Shown here: piece by piece, positions 8,187-16,306 of the stretch
How positions within the stretch are numbered: position 1 is the stretch's first letter
Layout: the number at the start of each line of letters is the position of its first letter
Program-made: the position numbers and the translations under genes
NCBI RefSeq assembly: GCF_001244995.1
Contig: NZ_LN869529.1
Coordinates: 1,754,957-1,818,956 of the forward strand
Direction of reading: 5' to 3'
DNA: 64,000 nt
Source: Intestinimonas massiliensis (ex Afouda et al. 2020)
GTDB lineage: Bacteria; Bacillota; Clostridia; Oscillospirales; Oscillospiraceae
The notes under the pieces: generated by a model
The model's database searches: none
What the model saw: the letters and a program-made list of their open reading frames with translations, nothing else
What the model was told of the DNA's origin: nothing

Positions 8187-9614
8187 TCACAGCGTTTCCT
8201 GGACGATCTGGGCTTTGATGAGGTTGGTGGAGCCGCTCTTGCCGATGGGCACGCCGGCGGTGATGACCACGGTGTCGCCGGGCTTCACCATGCCCTCCTT
8301 GCGGGCGCACTCCACGCACAGGGAGAACAGCCGGTCAGTGGAATCCACCGTGCCGGACAGGCAGGGCTTCACCCCCCAGGAGATGGCCAGTTGCCGCCGG
8401 ACCTTCTCGGTCTGGCACATGGCCACGATGGGGCAGGGGGGGCGATAGCGGGAGATCATCCGGGCGGTGTGGCCGGAATTGGTGGCGGTGAGGATGGCGT
8501 TGGCTTCCAGGTCCATGGCGGTCAGGCAGCAGGTATGGGTGATGGCGTCGTTGATGGTGCTCTCGGGCACGGTCTTGCGCTCCCGGAAGCGGCCCCAGTA
8601 GTCGATGGCCCCCTCGGCGGCGGTCACGGTGTCCACCATGGTCTGCAAGGCCTCCACCGGGTACTTGCCGGAGGCGGTCTCGCCGGAGAGCATGACGCAG
8701 GAGGTGCCATCGAACACGGCGTTGGCCACGTCGGAGACCTCCGCCCGGGTGGGACGGGGGTTGCGGATCATGGAATCCAGCATCTGGGTGGCGGTGATGA
8801 CCGGCTTGCCCTCCCGGATGGTGGCCTTGATCATCTTCTTCTGGAGGATGGGCACCTCATGGGCGGGGATCTCCACCCCCAGATCGCCCCGGGCCACCAT
8901 CACGCCGTCGGCCACCTCGATGATATCCAGCAGGTTGTCCACGCCCTCCCGGTTCTCGATCTTGGCGATGATGCGGATGTCATCCCCGCCGTACTGGTGC
9001 AGGCACTCCCGGATGTCCCGGATGTCGCTGGCCTTGCGGACGAAGGAGGCGGCCACGAAGTCAAAGTCGTTCTCCGCGCCGAACTTCAGGTCCTCCCGGT
9101 CCTTCTCGGTCAGGGAGGGCAGCAGGATGTGCACGTCGGGGATGTTGATGGACTTGTTGCTGGACAGGGGGCCGCCGTTGTCCACCGAGCACAGGATGTC
9201 GTGGCCCCGGATCTCCCGGACGCTCAGCTCGATGAGGCCGTCGTCCACCAGCACCCGGTGGCCCGGCTTGAGCTCCTCGTGGAGGTTCTGGTAGGTGACG
9301 GACACCCGCCGCCCGTCACCGGGCACGTCGTCGGTGGTCAGGGTAAAGTCCTGCCCTCTCTCCAGGGTAATGGGGCCCTTTTCAAAGGTCTTGATGCGAA
9401 TCTCCGGCCCCTTGGTGTCCAGAATGGTGGCCACCGGGACCCCCATCTCGTCTCGGACTCGCTTGAGCTTGGTCAGTTGAGCCAGATGGCTCTCGTGGGT
9501 GCCGTGGGAAAAATTAAAGCGGGCGGCGTTCATGCCCGAACAAATCAACTGGCGGATGATCTCCTCGCTGTCCGCCGCGGGCCCGAGGGTACAGACGACC
9601 TTGGTCTTTCTCAT
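8187..9614 (-). CDS. pyk: Pyruvate kinase
   Basis: 475-residue glycolytic enzyme converting phosphoenolpyruvate and ADP to pyruvate and ATP. It opens with KTKVVCTLGPAADSEE and has SHGTHESHL, LDTKGPEIR, the catalytic-lysine region IAKIENREGVDNL, MVARGDLGVEIP and the MLDSMIRNPRPTRAEVSDVA block. It stops after the C-terminal allosteric domain and lacks the extra PEP-utiliser-like domain found in Bacillus-type enzymes. The ATG at 9614 sits behind GGGAGG; an in-frame upstream ATG adds 16 residues without family similarity. A sigma-A promoter lies 66 bases upstream. Confidence 0.96.
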   Translation of the reverse strand: MRKTKVVCTLGPAADSEEIIRQLICSGMNAARFNFSHGTHESHLAQLTKLKRVRDEMGVPVATILDTKGPEIRIKTFEKGPITLERGQDFTLTTDDVPGDGRRVSVTYQNLHEELKPGHRVLVDDGLIELSVREIRGHDILCSVDNGGPLSSNKSINIPDVHILLPSLTEKDREDLKFGAENDFDFVAASFVRKASDIRDIRECLHQYGGDDIRIIAKIENREGVDNLLDIIEVADGVMVARGDLGVEIPAHEVPILQKKMIKATIREGKPVITATQMLDSMIRNPRPTRAEVSDVANAVFDGTSCVMLSGETASGKYPVEALQTMVDTVTAAEGAIDYWGRFRERKTVPESTINDAITHTCCLTAMDLEANAILTATNSGHTARMISRYRPPCPIVAMCQTEKVRRQLAISWGVKPCLSGTVDSTDRLFSLCVECARKEGMVKPGDTVVITAGVPIGKSGSTNLIKAQIVQETL

Positions 9615-9679
9615 AAAATGCGAACCTCCCATGTTCCTTTGTATGGCGGTCAATTCTTTCAATCGAAACCTCGCTTGCT

Positions 9680-9708
9680 ATCATACTACAGGCGGCGCTA
9701 TTTTTCAA
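9680..9708 (-). promoter_or_regulatory. Sigma-A promoter of pyk
   Basis: On the minus strand TTGAAA (9708-9703) and TATGAT (9685-9680) are 17 bases apart, upstream of pyk. Confidence 0.6.
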
Positions 9709-9759
9709 AACAAATTTTTGTGAATTTTATAGCTTTTCGTATTTCCCGGAAAAAGTCCG

Positions 9760-9796
9760 AAGGACGGCCCGGCGCGCCGCGCCGGAACCGCCCTGT
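9760..9796 (-). terminator. Possible terminator of the CBS-domain gene
   Basis: GC-rich imperfect inverted repeat just past the stop at 9807, followed on the minus strand by a short CTTTTT tract. Arms contain mismatches, so the call is tentative. Confidence 0.4.
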
Positions 9797-9806
9797 GCCC
9801 CACATG

Positions 9807-10760
9807 TTATTTCTCCGCATCCGGGTCCGGCTGCGGTTCCCGCCTGGACACCAGGGCCCAGTCCACCCGGCGGTCGCTGAAGTCCTCCACATGGATGTGC
9901 AAGCCGCAGGCGTCCACATCGAACTGGGCGCCATCCTCGGGGATCACCGAGAGCTGGTCGAACACCAGCCCGCCCAACGTGTCGCACTCCTCGTCCTCGG
10001 GAAACTCCAGGCCCAGGGCCTCGCCCACGTCCTCCAGGTCGGCGGAGCCTGCAATCCGCCACAGGTTGTCCTCCAACTGGACGATCTCCTGGTCCTCCTG
10101 CGGGTCAAACTCGTCGTAGATGTTGCCCACGATCTCCTCCAACAGGTCCTCCATGGTCACCAGGCCGGAGGTACCGCCGTACTCGTCCACCACGATGGCC
10201 ATATGTACCTTTTTGCTCTGCATGTCCCGGAAGAGGACGTCCGCCCGGACCGACTCGGGCACGAAATAGGCGCTGCGCAGCAGCTCCTTCACGGGCTTGG
10301 GCGCATCCAGCCGGGCGTTGAGCAGATAGTCCCGGGTGCTGAGGATGCCGATGATGTCGTCGGCATCCTCCTCATAGACCGGAAACCGGGACAGCCCGGA
10401 GGACCGGATGGTCTCCATGATCTCCTCGTCGGTGTCGCCGGTCCAGACCATCACCATATCGGTGCGGTGGACCATCACATCCTCGGCCACAGTGTCGTTG
10501 AAGTCAAAGACGTTTTCGATCATCTCTTTTTCGTCGGCCTCCATGGCGCCTTTTTCCTCGCTGATGTCCATAAGCGCGCGGAGCTGCTCCTCGGACACCG
10601 ATTCCCGGCCCGCGTCGGGCCGGATGCGGGTGATGCGGAGGAAGGCGTTACAGGCGGCCTCCAGCCCCCGCCGAAAGGGCTTGACGGCGGCGGCGAGCAG
10701 GGCGCCCGCCAAAAACAGGGCCGCGCCGCAGAGTATGAACGGCCATACCGGGTCCGGCAT
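9807..10760 (-). CDS. CorC/HlyC-type CBS-domain membrane-associated protein
   Basis: 317 residues: one N-terminal hydrophobic segment (~7-27), a linker containing ISEEKGAMEADEKEMIENVF, two CBS domains (VMVHRTDMVMV... and VRADVLFRDMQSKKVHMAIVV with DEYGGTSGLVTMEDLLEEIV), and a C-terminal CorC_HlyC domain ending near DWALVSRRE. This is the cytosolic half of CNNM/CorC ion-transport proteins, but the usual four-helix DUF21 transmembrane domain is reduced to a single segment. Members have been linked to magnesium or cobalt efflux. The reduced membrane part makes a regulatory role as likely as transport. Confidence 0.8.
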   Translation of the reverse strand: MPDPVWPFILCGAALFLAGALLAAAVKPFRRGLEAACNAFLRITRIRPDAGRESVSEEQLRALMDISEEKGAMEADEKEMIENVFDFNDTVAEDVMVHRTDMVMVWTGDTDEEIMETIRSSGLSRFPVYEEDADDIIGILSTRDYLLNARLDAPKPVKELLRSAYFVPESVRADVLFRDMQSKKVHMAIVVDEYGGTSGLVTMEDLLEEIVGNIYDEFDPQEDQEIVQLEDNLWRIAGSADLEDVGEALGLEFPEDEECDTLGGLVFDQLSVIPEDGAQFDVDACGLHIHVEDFSDRRVDWALVSRREPQPDPDAEK

Positions 10761-10871
10761 GGAGGATTCCCCCTTAAAACAGTCATTTCAGCCGGAATTT
10801 CTTCGCAAAAGGCTCCAGCATATTCATGATACAATACTATGGCCTGAAATGCAAATTTTTTCACGGAAAAG

Positions 10872-10900
10872 TTCAAAAGCGCCCTCCGTTATGATATAAT
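10872..10900 (+). promoter_or_regulatory. Sigma-A promoter of the ClC gene
   Basis: TTCAAA at 10872-10877 and a consensus TATAAT at 10895-10900 with a 17-base spacer; the start codon is at 10980, giving a leader of roughly 70 bases. Confidence 0.6.
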
Positions 10901-10979
10901 AGCCGCTGCATGGCCGCGCTATGCGCTTTTGGGCGCCGCCGCTGCCCTTCTTTCAACTTTTTGCGGAGATGATGTTTCC

Positions 10980-12254
10980 ATGAAGCTGTCTGCGGACATG
11001 CTGCGCGCCCACGGGCTGGATCTTTTGGATTTTCTGCGCCGGGGTGTTTTCGCCGTTCTGATCGGCCTGCTGGTCGGAGCGGTGGGCGTGGCCTTCCACT
11101 TTGGTATCGACCTGGTCACCCAGCTCCGCCAGGCCCACAACTGGTTCATTCTGCTGCTGCCCGTCGGCGGTCTGGCCATCATTCTGCTCTACCGGGCCTG
11201 CGGCATGGAACAGGATCGGGGCACCAACCTGGTGCTGGTGGCCGTCCGGGAGCACGAGCCCATGCACCTGCGCACCGCCCCCCTCATCTTCCTGTCCACC
11301 TGTATCACCCATCTGGTGGGCGGCTCTGCGGGCCGGGAGGGGGCCGCCCTCCAGTTGGGGGCCTCCATCTCCAACAAGATCGCCCACGCCATGGGCGTGG
11401 AGCCGGAGGAGGGCCGGATGCTCACCGTCTGCGGCATGGCCGCCGCCTTCTCCGCCCTCTTCGGCACCCCCCTCACCGCCGCCCTCTTTGCGCTGGAGGT
11501 GGTCCACGTGGGGGTCATCCAGTACGCCGCCCTGGTCCCCGCCTTTCTCTCCTCCCTGGTGGGCTATCTGCTGGCGGGCTGGATGGGGGTGGCCCCTACC
11601 GCCTACGCCGTCTCCGGCCTGCCCGGCCTGGCTGCCGGACCTCTGGTCCAGGTCATCGTCCTGGGCGGTCTGTGCGCCCTGCTGTCCATCCTGTTCTGCA
11701 AGACCATGCACACCGTGGGCCGCCTCTACGCCCAGTTTTTGCCCGATCCTCGGCTCCGGGCAGTCGTGGGCGGCTGCATCATGGTGGCCCTGTCTCTGCT
11801 GGACGGCGGGCTGGCCGACCAGGTATACAACGGCGCGGGCGGCAATCTCATCGAGGCCGCCGTCAACGGGAACGGCGCAGGGGTGGCCCCCTGGGCCTTC
11901 CTGGTCAAGATCCTCTTTACCACCCTCACCCTGGGGGCGGGCTTCCGTGGGGGCGAGATTGTCCCGACCTTCGCCTGCGGGGCCACCTTCGGCTGCACCG
12001 TGGCCCCTCTGCTGGGACTGTCCCCCTCCTTCGGCGGAGCGGTGGGCGTGGTGGCTGCCTTCTGTGGCGTCACCAACTGCCCCCTGTCCTCCATCCTTCT
12101 GGCCTATGAGCTTTTCGGCGGCCGGGGCCTGCCCCTGTTCGCCCTGGCTATCGCCGTGTCCTACCGTCTGTCCGGCTATACCGGGCTGTATAGCGAGCAG
12201 CAAATCGTGTATTCTAAAATCATCCCCAGACAAATCAACAAGAAGGCGGAGTGA
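10980..12254 (+). CDS. ClC-family anion transporter, possibly fluoride-type
   Basis: 424-residue polytopic membrane protein of the ClC family. It has the gating-glutamate motif GSAGREGAALQLGAS (residues ~111-125) and a late GGEIVPTF motif. The GSGIP selectivity loop of chloride-transporting members is absent. At its place is DRGTNLVL, which resembles the GNNLI-type loop of the CLC-F fluoride/proton antiporter branch. Fluoride export is therefore a reasonable alternative to chloride transport, but no fluoride riboswitch is recognisable in the leader. The ATG at 10980 was preferred to a TTG further upstream. The amidohydrolase gene follows after four bases. Confidence 0.85.
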   Translation: MKLSADMLRAHGLDLLDFLRRGVFAVLIGLLVGAVGVAFHFGIDLVTQLRQAHNWFILLLPVGGLAIILLYRACGMEQDRGTNLVLVAVREHEPMHLRTAPLIFLSTCITHLVGGSAGREGAALQLGASISNKIAHAMGVEPEEGRMLTVCGMAAAFSALFGTPLTAALFALEVVHVGVIQYAALVPAFLSSLVGYLLAGWMGVAPTAYAVSGLPGLAAGPLVQVIVLGGLCALLSILFCKTMHTVGRLYAQFLPDPRLRAVVGGCIMVALSLLDGGLADQVYNGAGGNLIEAAVNGNGAGVAPWAFLVKILFTTLTLGAGFRGGEIVPTFACGATFGCTVAPLLGLSPSFGGAVGVVAAFCGVTNCPLSSILLAYELFGGRGLPLFALAIAVSYRLSGYTGLYSEQQIVYSKIIPRQINKKAE

Positions 12255-12258
12255 CGCA

Positions 12259-13851
12259 ATGCGCAGCACCCTTTATACCAATGGCAGTATTTTGACCATG
12301 GAGCCCGGTCCCCGGCCGGAAGCCCTGCTGGTCACGGACGGGCGGATCGCCGCGCTGGGCGGGGCGGCTACCCTGTCCGCCCTGGCTCTGGATGCGGAGC
12401 GGCGGGATCTGGCGGGCGGAGCCCTGCTCCCCGCCTTTCTCGACGCCCACTCCCACATCACCGCCCTGGCCGCCACCATGGGTCTGTGCGACCTGTCCCC
12501 AAGCACCAGTCTGCACCATATGGCGGATATCCTGTGGACTTTTGAGGAGGATACGGACCCGCCCGCCGACGGCTGGATTCTGGGCTTCGGCTACGACCAC
12601 ACCGCCCTGGCCGAGCGGGCCCACCCCACCCGACAGTTCTTGGACGCCGCCCTACCCGGGCGGAAGGTCCTGCTCACCCACGCCTCGGGCCATATGGGGG
12701 TCGCCAGCACCGCCGCCCTGCGCGCCATGGGCATCACGGCGGACACCCCCGACCCGGAGGGAGGAAGGATCGGCCGGGAGGCCGACGGCAGAACCCCCTC
12801 CGGCTACCTGGAGGAAACTGCCTTCCGCCTGGCTGCGGCCCGGGTCCCGGCGGCTCCCCAGGCCGACCCGCTGGCCGGGCTGCGGCTGGCCCAGCAGATC
12901 TATCTGTCCCAGGGCATCACGCTGGTGCAGGACGGGCTGACCGGCGCGGGTGAGTTTCAGCTTCTCCACGCCGCCGCCCGCACCGGCACCCTGGCGGTGA
13001 ACGTGGTGGGCTATGCCGACCTGAAAAAAGCCCCAGAGCTCTCTCGCCAGTCGGAGTTCTGGCAGCGGACCAGCCGTCGGCTGCGGCTGGGCGGCTACAA
13101 GATCCTTCTGGACGGCTCTCCCCAGGGCCGCACGGCCTGGATGCTGGAGCCCTACGCCGGCGGCGCGCCCGATGACCGGGGCTACCCCGCATACACCGAC
13201 GAGGAGGTCACCGGCTTCGTCCGTACTGCCCTGTCAGAAGGGGTGCAGCTTCTGGCCCACTGTAACGGGGACGCGGCCTGCGCCCAGTTCATCCGCTGCT
13301 GCCGGGCTGCCCAGGCGGCGGAGGACCGCCCTGTCCGGGACATCCGTCCGGTGATGATCCACGCCCAGTTGGTCACCCCCGGCCAGTTGGCCGAGCTGAA
13401 GGAGCTGGGCATTCTCCCCTCCTTTTTCGCCGCCCACCTCTGGTACTGGGGGGATGTGCACCGGGAGAACCTCGGTCCCCGCCGGGCCGCCTCCATCAGT
13501 CCGCTGGCTGCCGCCGTCCGGCTGGGCCTGCCCTTTACCCTGCATCAGGACACCCCCGTCATCGCCCCCAATATGCTGGAGAGCATCTGGTGCGCCGTCA
13601 ACCGAATTACCCGGAATGGCGGGGTGCTGGGGCCGGAGTACCGCATCTCCGCCTATGAGGCGTTGAAAGCAGTCACCGTCCACGCCGCCTGGCAGTATGC
13701 TCTGGAGGGGGAGCGGGGCTCCCTGGCCCCGGGCAAGACGGCGGACCTGGTGCTCCTGGACCGGGACCCCACGGCCGTGGAGCCCATGGCCATTCGGGAC
13801 ATCCGGGTGCTGGAGACCATCCGGGAGGGAGAGACCCTGTACCGAGCCTGA
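12259..13851 (+). CDS. YtcJ-like metal-dependent amidohydrolase
   Basis: 530-residue amidohydrolase-superfamily protein. It carries the metal-binding DAHSHITAL motif (residues ~63-71), a KILLDGSPQGR segment with the metal-bridging lysine region, AHCNGDAA, a later HAQL histidine, and the active-site HQDTP near residue 433. The C-terminal part returns to the beta-sandwich (APGKTADLVLLDRDP). This is the layout of the YtcJ / N-substituted formamide deformylase group, whose physiological substrates are usually unknown. It starts four bases after the ClC stop and shares that promoter. No pathway partner is adjacent. Confidence 0.83.
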   Translation: MRSTLYTNGSILTMEPGPRPEALLVTDGRIAALGGAATLSALALDAERRDLAGGALLPAFLDAHSHITALAATMGLCDLSPSTSLHHMADILWTFEEDTDPPADGWILGFGYDHTALAERAHPTRQFLDAALPGRKVLLTHASGHMGVASTAALRAMGITADTPDPEGGRIGREADGRTPSGYLEETAFRLAAARVPAAPQADPLAGLRLAQQIYLSQGITLVQDGLTGAGEFQLLHAAARTGTLAVNVVGYADLKKAPELSRQSEFWQRTSRRLRLGGYKILLDGSPQGRTAWMLEPYAGGAPDDRGYPAYTDEEVTGFVRTALSEGVQLLAHCNGDAACAQFIRCCRAAQAAEDRPVRDIRPVMIHAQLVTPGQLAELKELGILPSFFAAHLWYWGDVHRENLGPRRAASISPLAAAVRLGLPFTLHQDTPVIAPNMLESIWCAVNRITRNGGVLGPEYRISAYEALKAVTVHAAWQYALEGERGSLAPGKTADLVLLDRDPTAVEPMAIRDIRVLETIREGETLYRA

Positions 13852-13854
13852 GCT

Positions 13855-14094
13855 TCAGGCCCGCAGGCTCCCCAGCGCCAGCCCCAGGGCCAGCGTCCGG
13901 AGAAAGAGGCTCTTCCGGCTCTCCTGATCCAGCTCGTTGTCGGCCCGGCAGTAGGCCCGAAAGGCAGAGGCGCACGCCGAGGTCAGCAGCTCCTCTTCCA
14001 GGGCTTCCCGGCGGAGGCTGGCCTCCCGGTGACCGGGGATATAGGGGAGGTTTTGCTCGGTGAGCTCGAAGAGCTCCTGCAATAAGTCGGACAT
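13855..14094 (-). CDS. Small hypothetical protein divergent from XRE regulator
   Basis: 79-residue predicted helical, acidic protein. The N-terminal SDLLQELFELTEQNL and the C-terminal LFLRTLALGLALGSL helices recall small Clostridia proteins of the DUF6809 type, but this is a weak resemblance. The second of two nearby ATGs was chosen because GGAGG lies seven bases upstream of it; the first ATG directly abuts the ribosome site. It is transcribed away from an XRE regulator with which it shares a short palindrome-bearing intergenic region, so it is probably controlled by that regulator. Function unknown. Confidence 0.55.
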   Translation of the reverse strand: MSDLLQELFELTEQNLPYIPGHREASLRREALEEELLTSACASAFRAYCRADNELDQESRKSLFLRTLALGLALGSLRA

Positions 14095-14130
14095 ATGCAT
14101 ACCTCCTGATCAATCGTTCACCTCATTATA

Positions 14131-14150
14131 ACATGAATGTTTGTTCATGT
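14131..14150. promoter_or_regulatory. Candidate XRE operator
   Basis: Perfect inverted repeat ACATGAA-N6-TTCATGT in the 71-base divergent intergenic region, directly after a TATAAC promoter-like hexamer and before the AAGGAG site of the XRE gene. This position fits autorepression. Confidence 0.6.
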
Positions 14151-14165
14151 CAAGGAGTGATAACC

Positions 14166-14378
14166 ATGGATATTTTTGCACAACGACTGCGAATTTTGCG
14201 GCAGAATCTGGGCGTGACACAAGAGACTGTCGCAGATGCCATTGGCGTCACCAGCCGGACCTATATCCGTTATGAGAAAGGCGAACGGGAACCTGTGATT
14301 TCCTTGTTAACCGTAATTGCCGATTACTTTGATGTTTCCGCCGACTATTTGCTGGGCCGTTCAGACCAGCGGAAGTAG
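14166..14378 (+). CDS. XRE-family HTH transcriptional regulator
   Basis: 70-residue protein that is almost entirely one helix-turn-helix domain: RLRILRQNLGVTQETVADAI (residues ~6-25) and the recognition helix GVTSRTYIRYEKGEREP, then LLTVIADYFDVSADYLLGR. There is no sensor domain, so it is a stand-alone repressor of the SinR/Cro type. The ATG follows AAGGAG. It sits divergently from the small gene at 13855-14094 with a palindrome between them, which suggests a self-regulating pair. Not part of an obvious prophage. Confidence 0.9.
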   Translation: MDIFAQRLRILRQNLGVTQETVADAIGVTSRTYIRYEKGEREPVISLLTVIADYFDVSADYLLGRSDQRK

Positions 14379-14400
14379 AAGGCCCCCTGCCTCCGGCGGC

Positions 14401-14714
14401 GCCCCTTTTCTGGAAAAGGGGCGGGAAAAGCAGTCAGGGCGGGGGATTCCGATTTCCCCCGCCCCGACACCCCACCCCTTAAAACGGCCAATCAGGGGGG
14501 ACCGCGGTCCCCCCTATTGGATGTACCCCCCTGGGGGGCGCGCCCCGGGGGAATGAATCCAAACAAGGGGGCCGCAGCCCCCTTGGCTGGTCGTTTTAAG
14601 GGGAGATTCCAAAGAGGGGGAAATCGAAATCCCCCTCTTTGGCCCTTCTTTCCGTCCCCTTTCTTCGGGAAGAAAGGGGACCCCTGCGCGGGAGCGCCGC
14701 TCCCATGCGAGGGG
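14401..14714. repeat. Stacked-hairpin intergenic element
   Basis: Gene-free stretch built of consecutive perfect or near-perfect inverted repeats: 14401-14422; 14437-14464; 14495-14514 (20-base perfect palindrome); 14565-14584; 14609-14642; 14654-14681; and a smaller one at about 14690-14704. In addition 14475-14486 is the exact reverse complement of 14592-14603, and 14517-14522 of 14557-14562. The hairpins are therefore arranged almost mirror-symmetrically around a centre near 14540. No open reading frame with coding character is present. It could be a mobile non-coding element, a structured RNA, or a chain of terminators. Only its structure is certain. Confidence 0.8.
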
Positions 14715-14758
14715 CCATCCCGGAGTGCCCCCTATTTCTTTCCCCAAAGGAGATCGTC

Positions 14759-15427
14759 ATGAACATCTTCGACATCATGGGTCCCATCATGGTGGGCCCT
14801 TCGTCCTCCCACACCGCCGGGGCGGCCCGCATCGGGCTCATCACCCGGCGGCTGCTGGGCGAACAGCCCGTGGCCGCTGCCCTCATCCTCCACGGCTCCT
14901 TTGCCGCCACCGGCCGGGGTCACGGCACCGACCGGGCGCTGGTGGCCGGACTGCTGGGCCTGCCCCCGGACGACCCCCGCCTGCCCCAGTCCTTCGTCCT
15001 GGCCCGGGAGGCGGGCATGGACCTCAGCGTCTCCGCCGCCGTCATCCGGGGCGCCCACCCCAACACCGCCATCCTCCGGGTGGAGAACCGGGAGGGCCGG
15101 GTGCTGGAGGTCAACGCCTCCTCCCTGGGGGGCGGCCGGGTGCGGGTCAACGCCATCGACGGCATGGAGGCCACCTTCACCGGCGACTACCCCACCCTCA
15201 TCATCCGCAACGAGGACAAGCCCGGCCAGGTGGCCGAAGTGGCCGGGCTGCTGTCCGAGCACGGGGTGAACATCGCCGCCATGCAGCTCTACCGGGACCG
15301 CCGGGGCGGCCTGGCCGTCATGGTCATCGAGAGCGACCAGCCCATCCCCGAGGGGATGGCCGACTACCTGCGCACCCTGCCCGGCATCGTCCGGTGTACG
15401 TATCTGAACATGGGGGAGGCGGACTGA
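14759..15427 (+). CDS. sdaAB: L-serine dehydratase, iron-sulfur-dependent, beta subunit
   Basis: 222-residue subunit of the oxygen-sensitive [4Fe-4S] L-serine dehydratase that deaminates serine to pyruvate and ammonia. The start is typical (MNIFDIMGPIMVGPSSSHTA). Then come the GAARIG loop, HGSFAATGRGHGTD, and a C-terminal ACT domain (residues ~150-222, beginning near PTLIIRNEDKPGQVAEVAGL). The ATG follows AAGGAG. The alpha subunit begins one base after its stop, so the pair is a tight operon. It lies directly downstream of the stacked-hairpin element. Confidence 0.95.
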   Translation: MNIFDIMGPIMVGPSSSHTAGAARIGLITRRLLGEQPVAAALILHGSFAATGRGHGTDRALVAGLLGLPPDDPRLPQSFVLAREAGMDLSVSAAVIRGAHPNTAILRVENREGRVLEVNASSLGGGRVRVNAIDGMEATFTGDYPTLIIRNEDKPGQVAEVAGLLSEHGVNIAAMQLYRDRRGGLAVMVIESDQPIPEGMADYLRTLPGIVRCTYLNMGEAD

Positions 15428-15428
15428 T

Positions 15429-16286
15429 ATGGCGTTTCATTCTGTGGAGCACCTGCTCCGGGCCGCACTGGACCGCCCGCTGTGGGAGGCTGTGCTGCTG
15501 GACGACCTGCGGGACCGGGGCGTGGAGCGGGAGGCCTCCTGGACCCGGATGGCCGGGTTGTGGGAGGCCATGCGGGCCTCGGTGGCGGGCTACGACCCGG
15601 ACAAGCGCTCGGCCTGCGGGCTCACCGGCGGAGCCGCCGCCAAGGTGGAGGCCGCCGGGGTGGAGCTCTCCGGGGCCTTCGTCACCCAGGTCATGGCCAC
15701 CGCCCTCAAGGTGGCCGAGTGCAATTCCTGCATGGGCCGCATCGTGGCCGCCCCCACCGCGGGGGCCAGCGGCGTGCTCCCGGCGGTGCTGCTGCCGGTG
15801 CAGGCGAAATACGCCCTCTCCGACGAGGAGATTCTCCGGGCGCTCTACGTCTCCGCCGGCTTCGGGCAGGTCATCGCCACCCGGGCCTCCATCGCCGGGG
15901 CGGAGGGGGGCTGTCAGGCCGAGGTGGGCTCCGCCTCAGCCATGGCCGCCGCCGCCCTGGTCCACCTGCTGGGCGGTAGCCCGGAGCAGATGGCCGCCGC
16001 CTGCGCCACGGCCCTGCAAAACCTGATGGGTCTGGTGTGCGACCCGGTGGCCGGGCTGGTGGAGCTGCCCTGCGTAGGCCGCAACGTCATCGGGGCCATG
16101 AACGCCCTGTCTGCCGCCGAACTGGCTTTGGCCGGGGCGGCCAGCCCCATCCCCTGCGACGAGGTCATTGACGCCATGCGGGCGGTGGGGGACCAGATGC
16201 CCGCCGCCCTGAAGGAGACCGGAGGCGGCGGCATCGCCGCCACGCCCACGGGCCGCCGCATCGCCGAGCAGATGCGCAGTCCCTGA
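15429..16286 (+). CDS. sdaAA: L-serine dehydratase, iron-sulfur-dependent, alpha subunit
   Basis: 285-residue catalytic subunit with SACGLTGGAAAKVE near the N terminus, the cysteine-bearing NSCMGRIVAAPTAGASG motif (residues ~100-116), a further conserved cysteine in AEGGCQAEVGSASAMAA, and CDPVAGLVELPCVGRN. These supply [4Fe-4S] ligands in the family. The C terminus with ETGGGGIAATPTG is intact, and the length is normal for split clostridial enzymes. It acts with the beta subunit encoded one base upstream. The VOC gene follows after 20 bases and may be co-transcribed. Confidence 0.95.
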   Translation: MAFHSVEHLLRAALDRPLWEAVLLDDLRDRGVEREASWTRMAGLWEAMRASVAGYDPDKRSACGLTGGAAAKVEAAGVELSGAFVTQVMATALKVAECNSCMGRIVAAPTAGASGVLPAVLLPVQAKYALSDEEILRALYVSAGFGQVIATRASIAGAEGGCQAEVGSASAMAAAALVHLLGGSPEQMAAACATALQNLMGLVCDPVAGLVELPCVGRNVIGAMNALSAAELALAGAASPIPCDEVIDAMRAVGDQMPAALKETGGGGIAATPTGRRIAEQMRSP

Positions 16287-16306
16287 TTTGGAAAGGAGAA
16301 AGAGAC

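Noticed and set aside
8184-10829. 881-codon plus-strand reading frame over pyk and the CBS gene
   Set aside because: Antisense shadow of two well-supported genes; composition is Gly/His/Val-rich with no domain signal.
10901-10979. Possible fluoride riboswitch before the ClC gene
   Set aside because: The leader was read for the crcB-motif core (GGNGAUG and following conserved blocks) and does not match it convincingly.
11101-12258. Alternative frame upstream of the amidohydrolase that would extend it to 916 residues
   Set aside because: The extra part is Ser/Pro/Trp-rich and overlaps the ClC gene out of frame; the amidohydrolase has a good start at 12259.
13855-14378. Toxin-antitoxin pair
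   Set aside because: The XRE protein and the divergent small protein are not in one operon and the small protein has no recognisable toxin motif.
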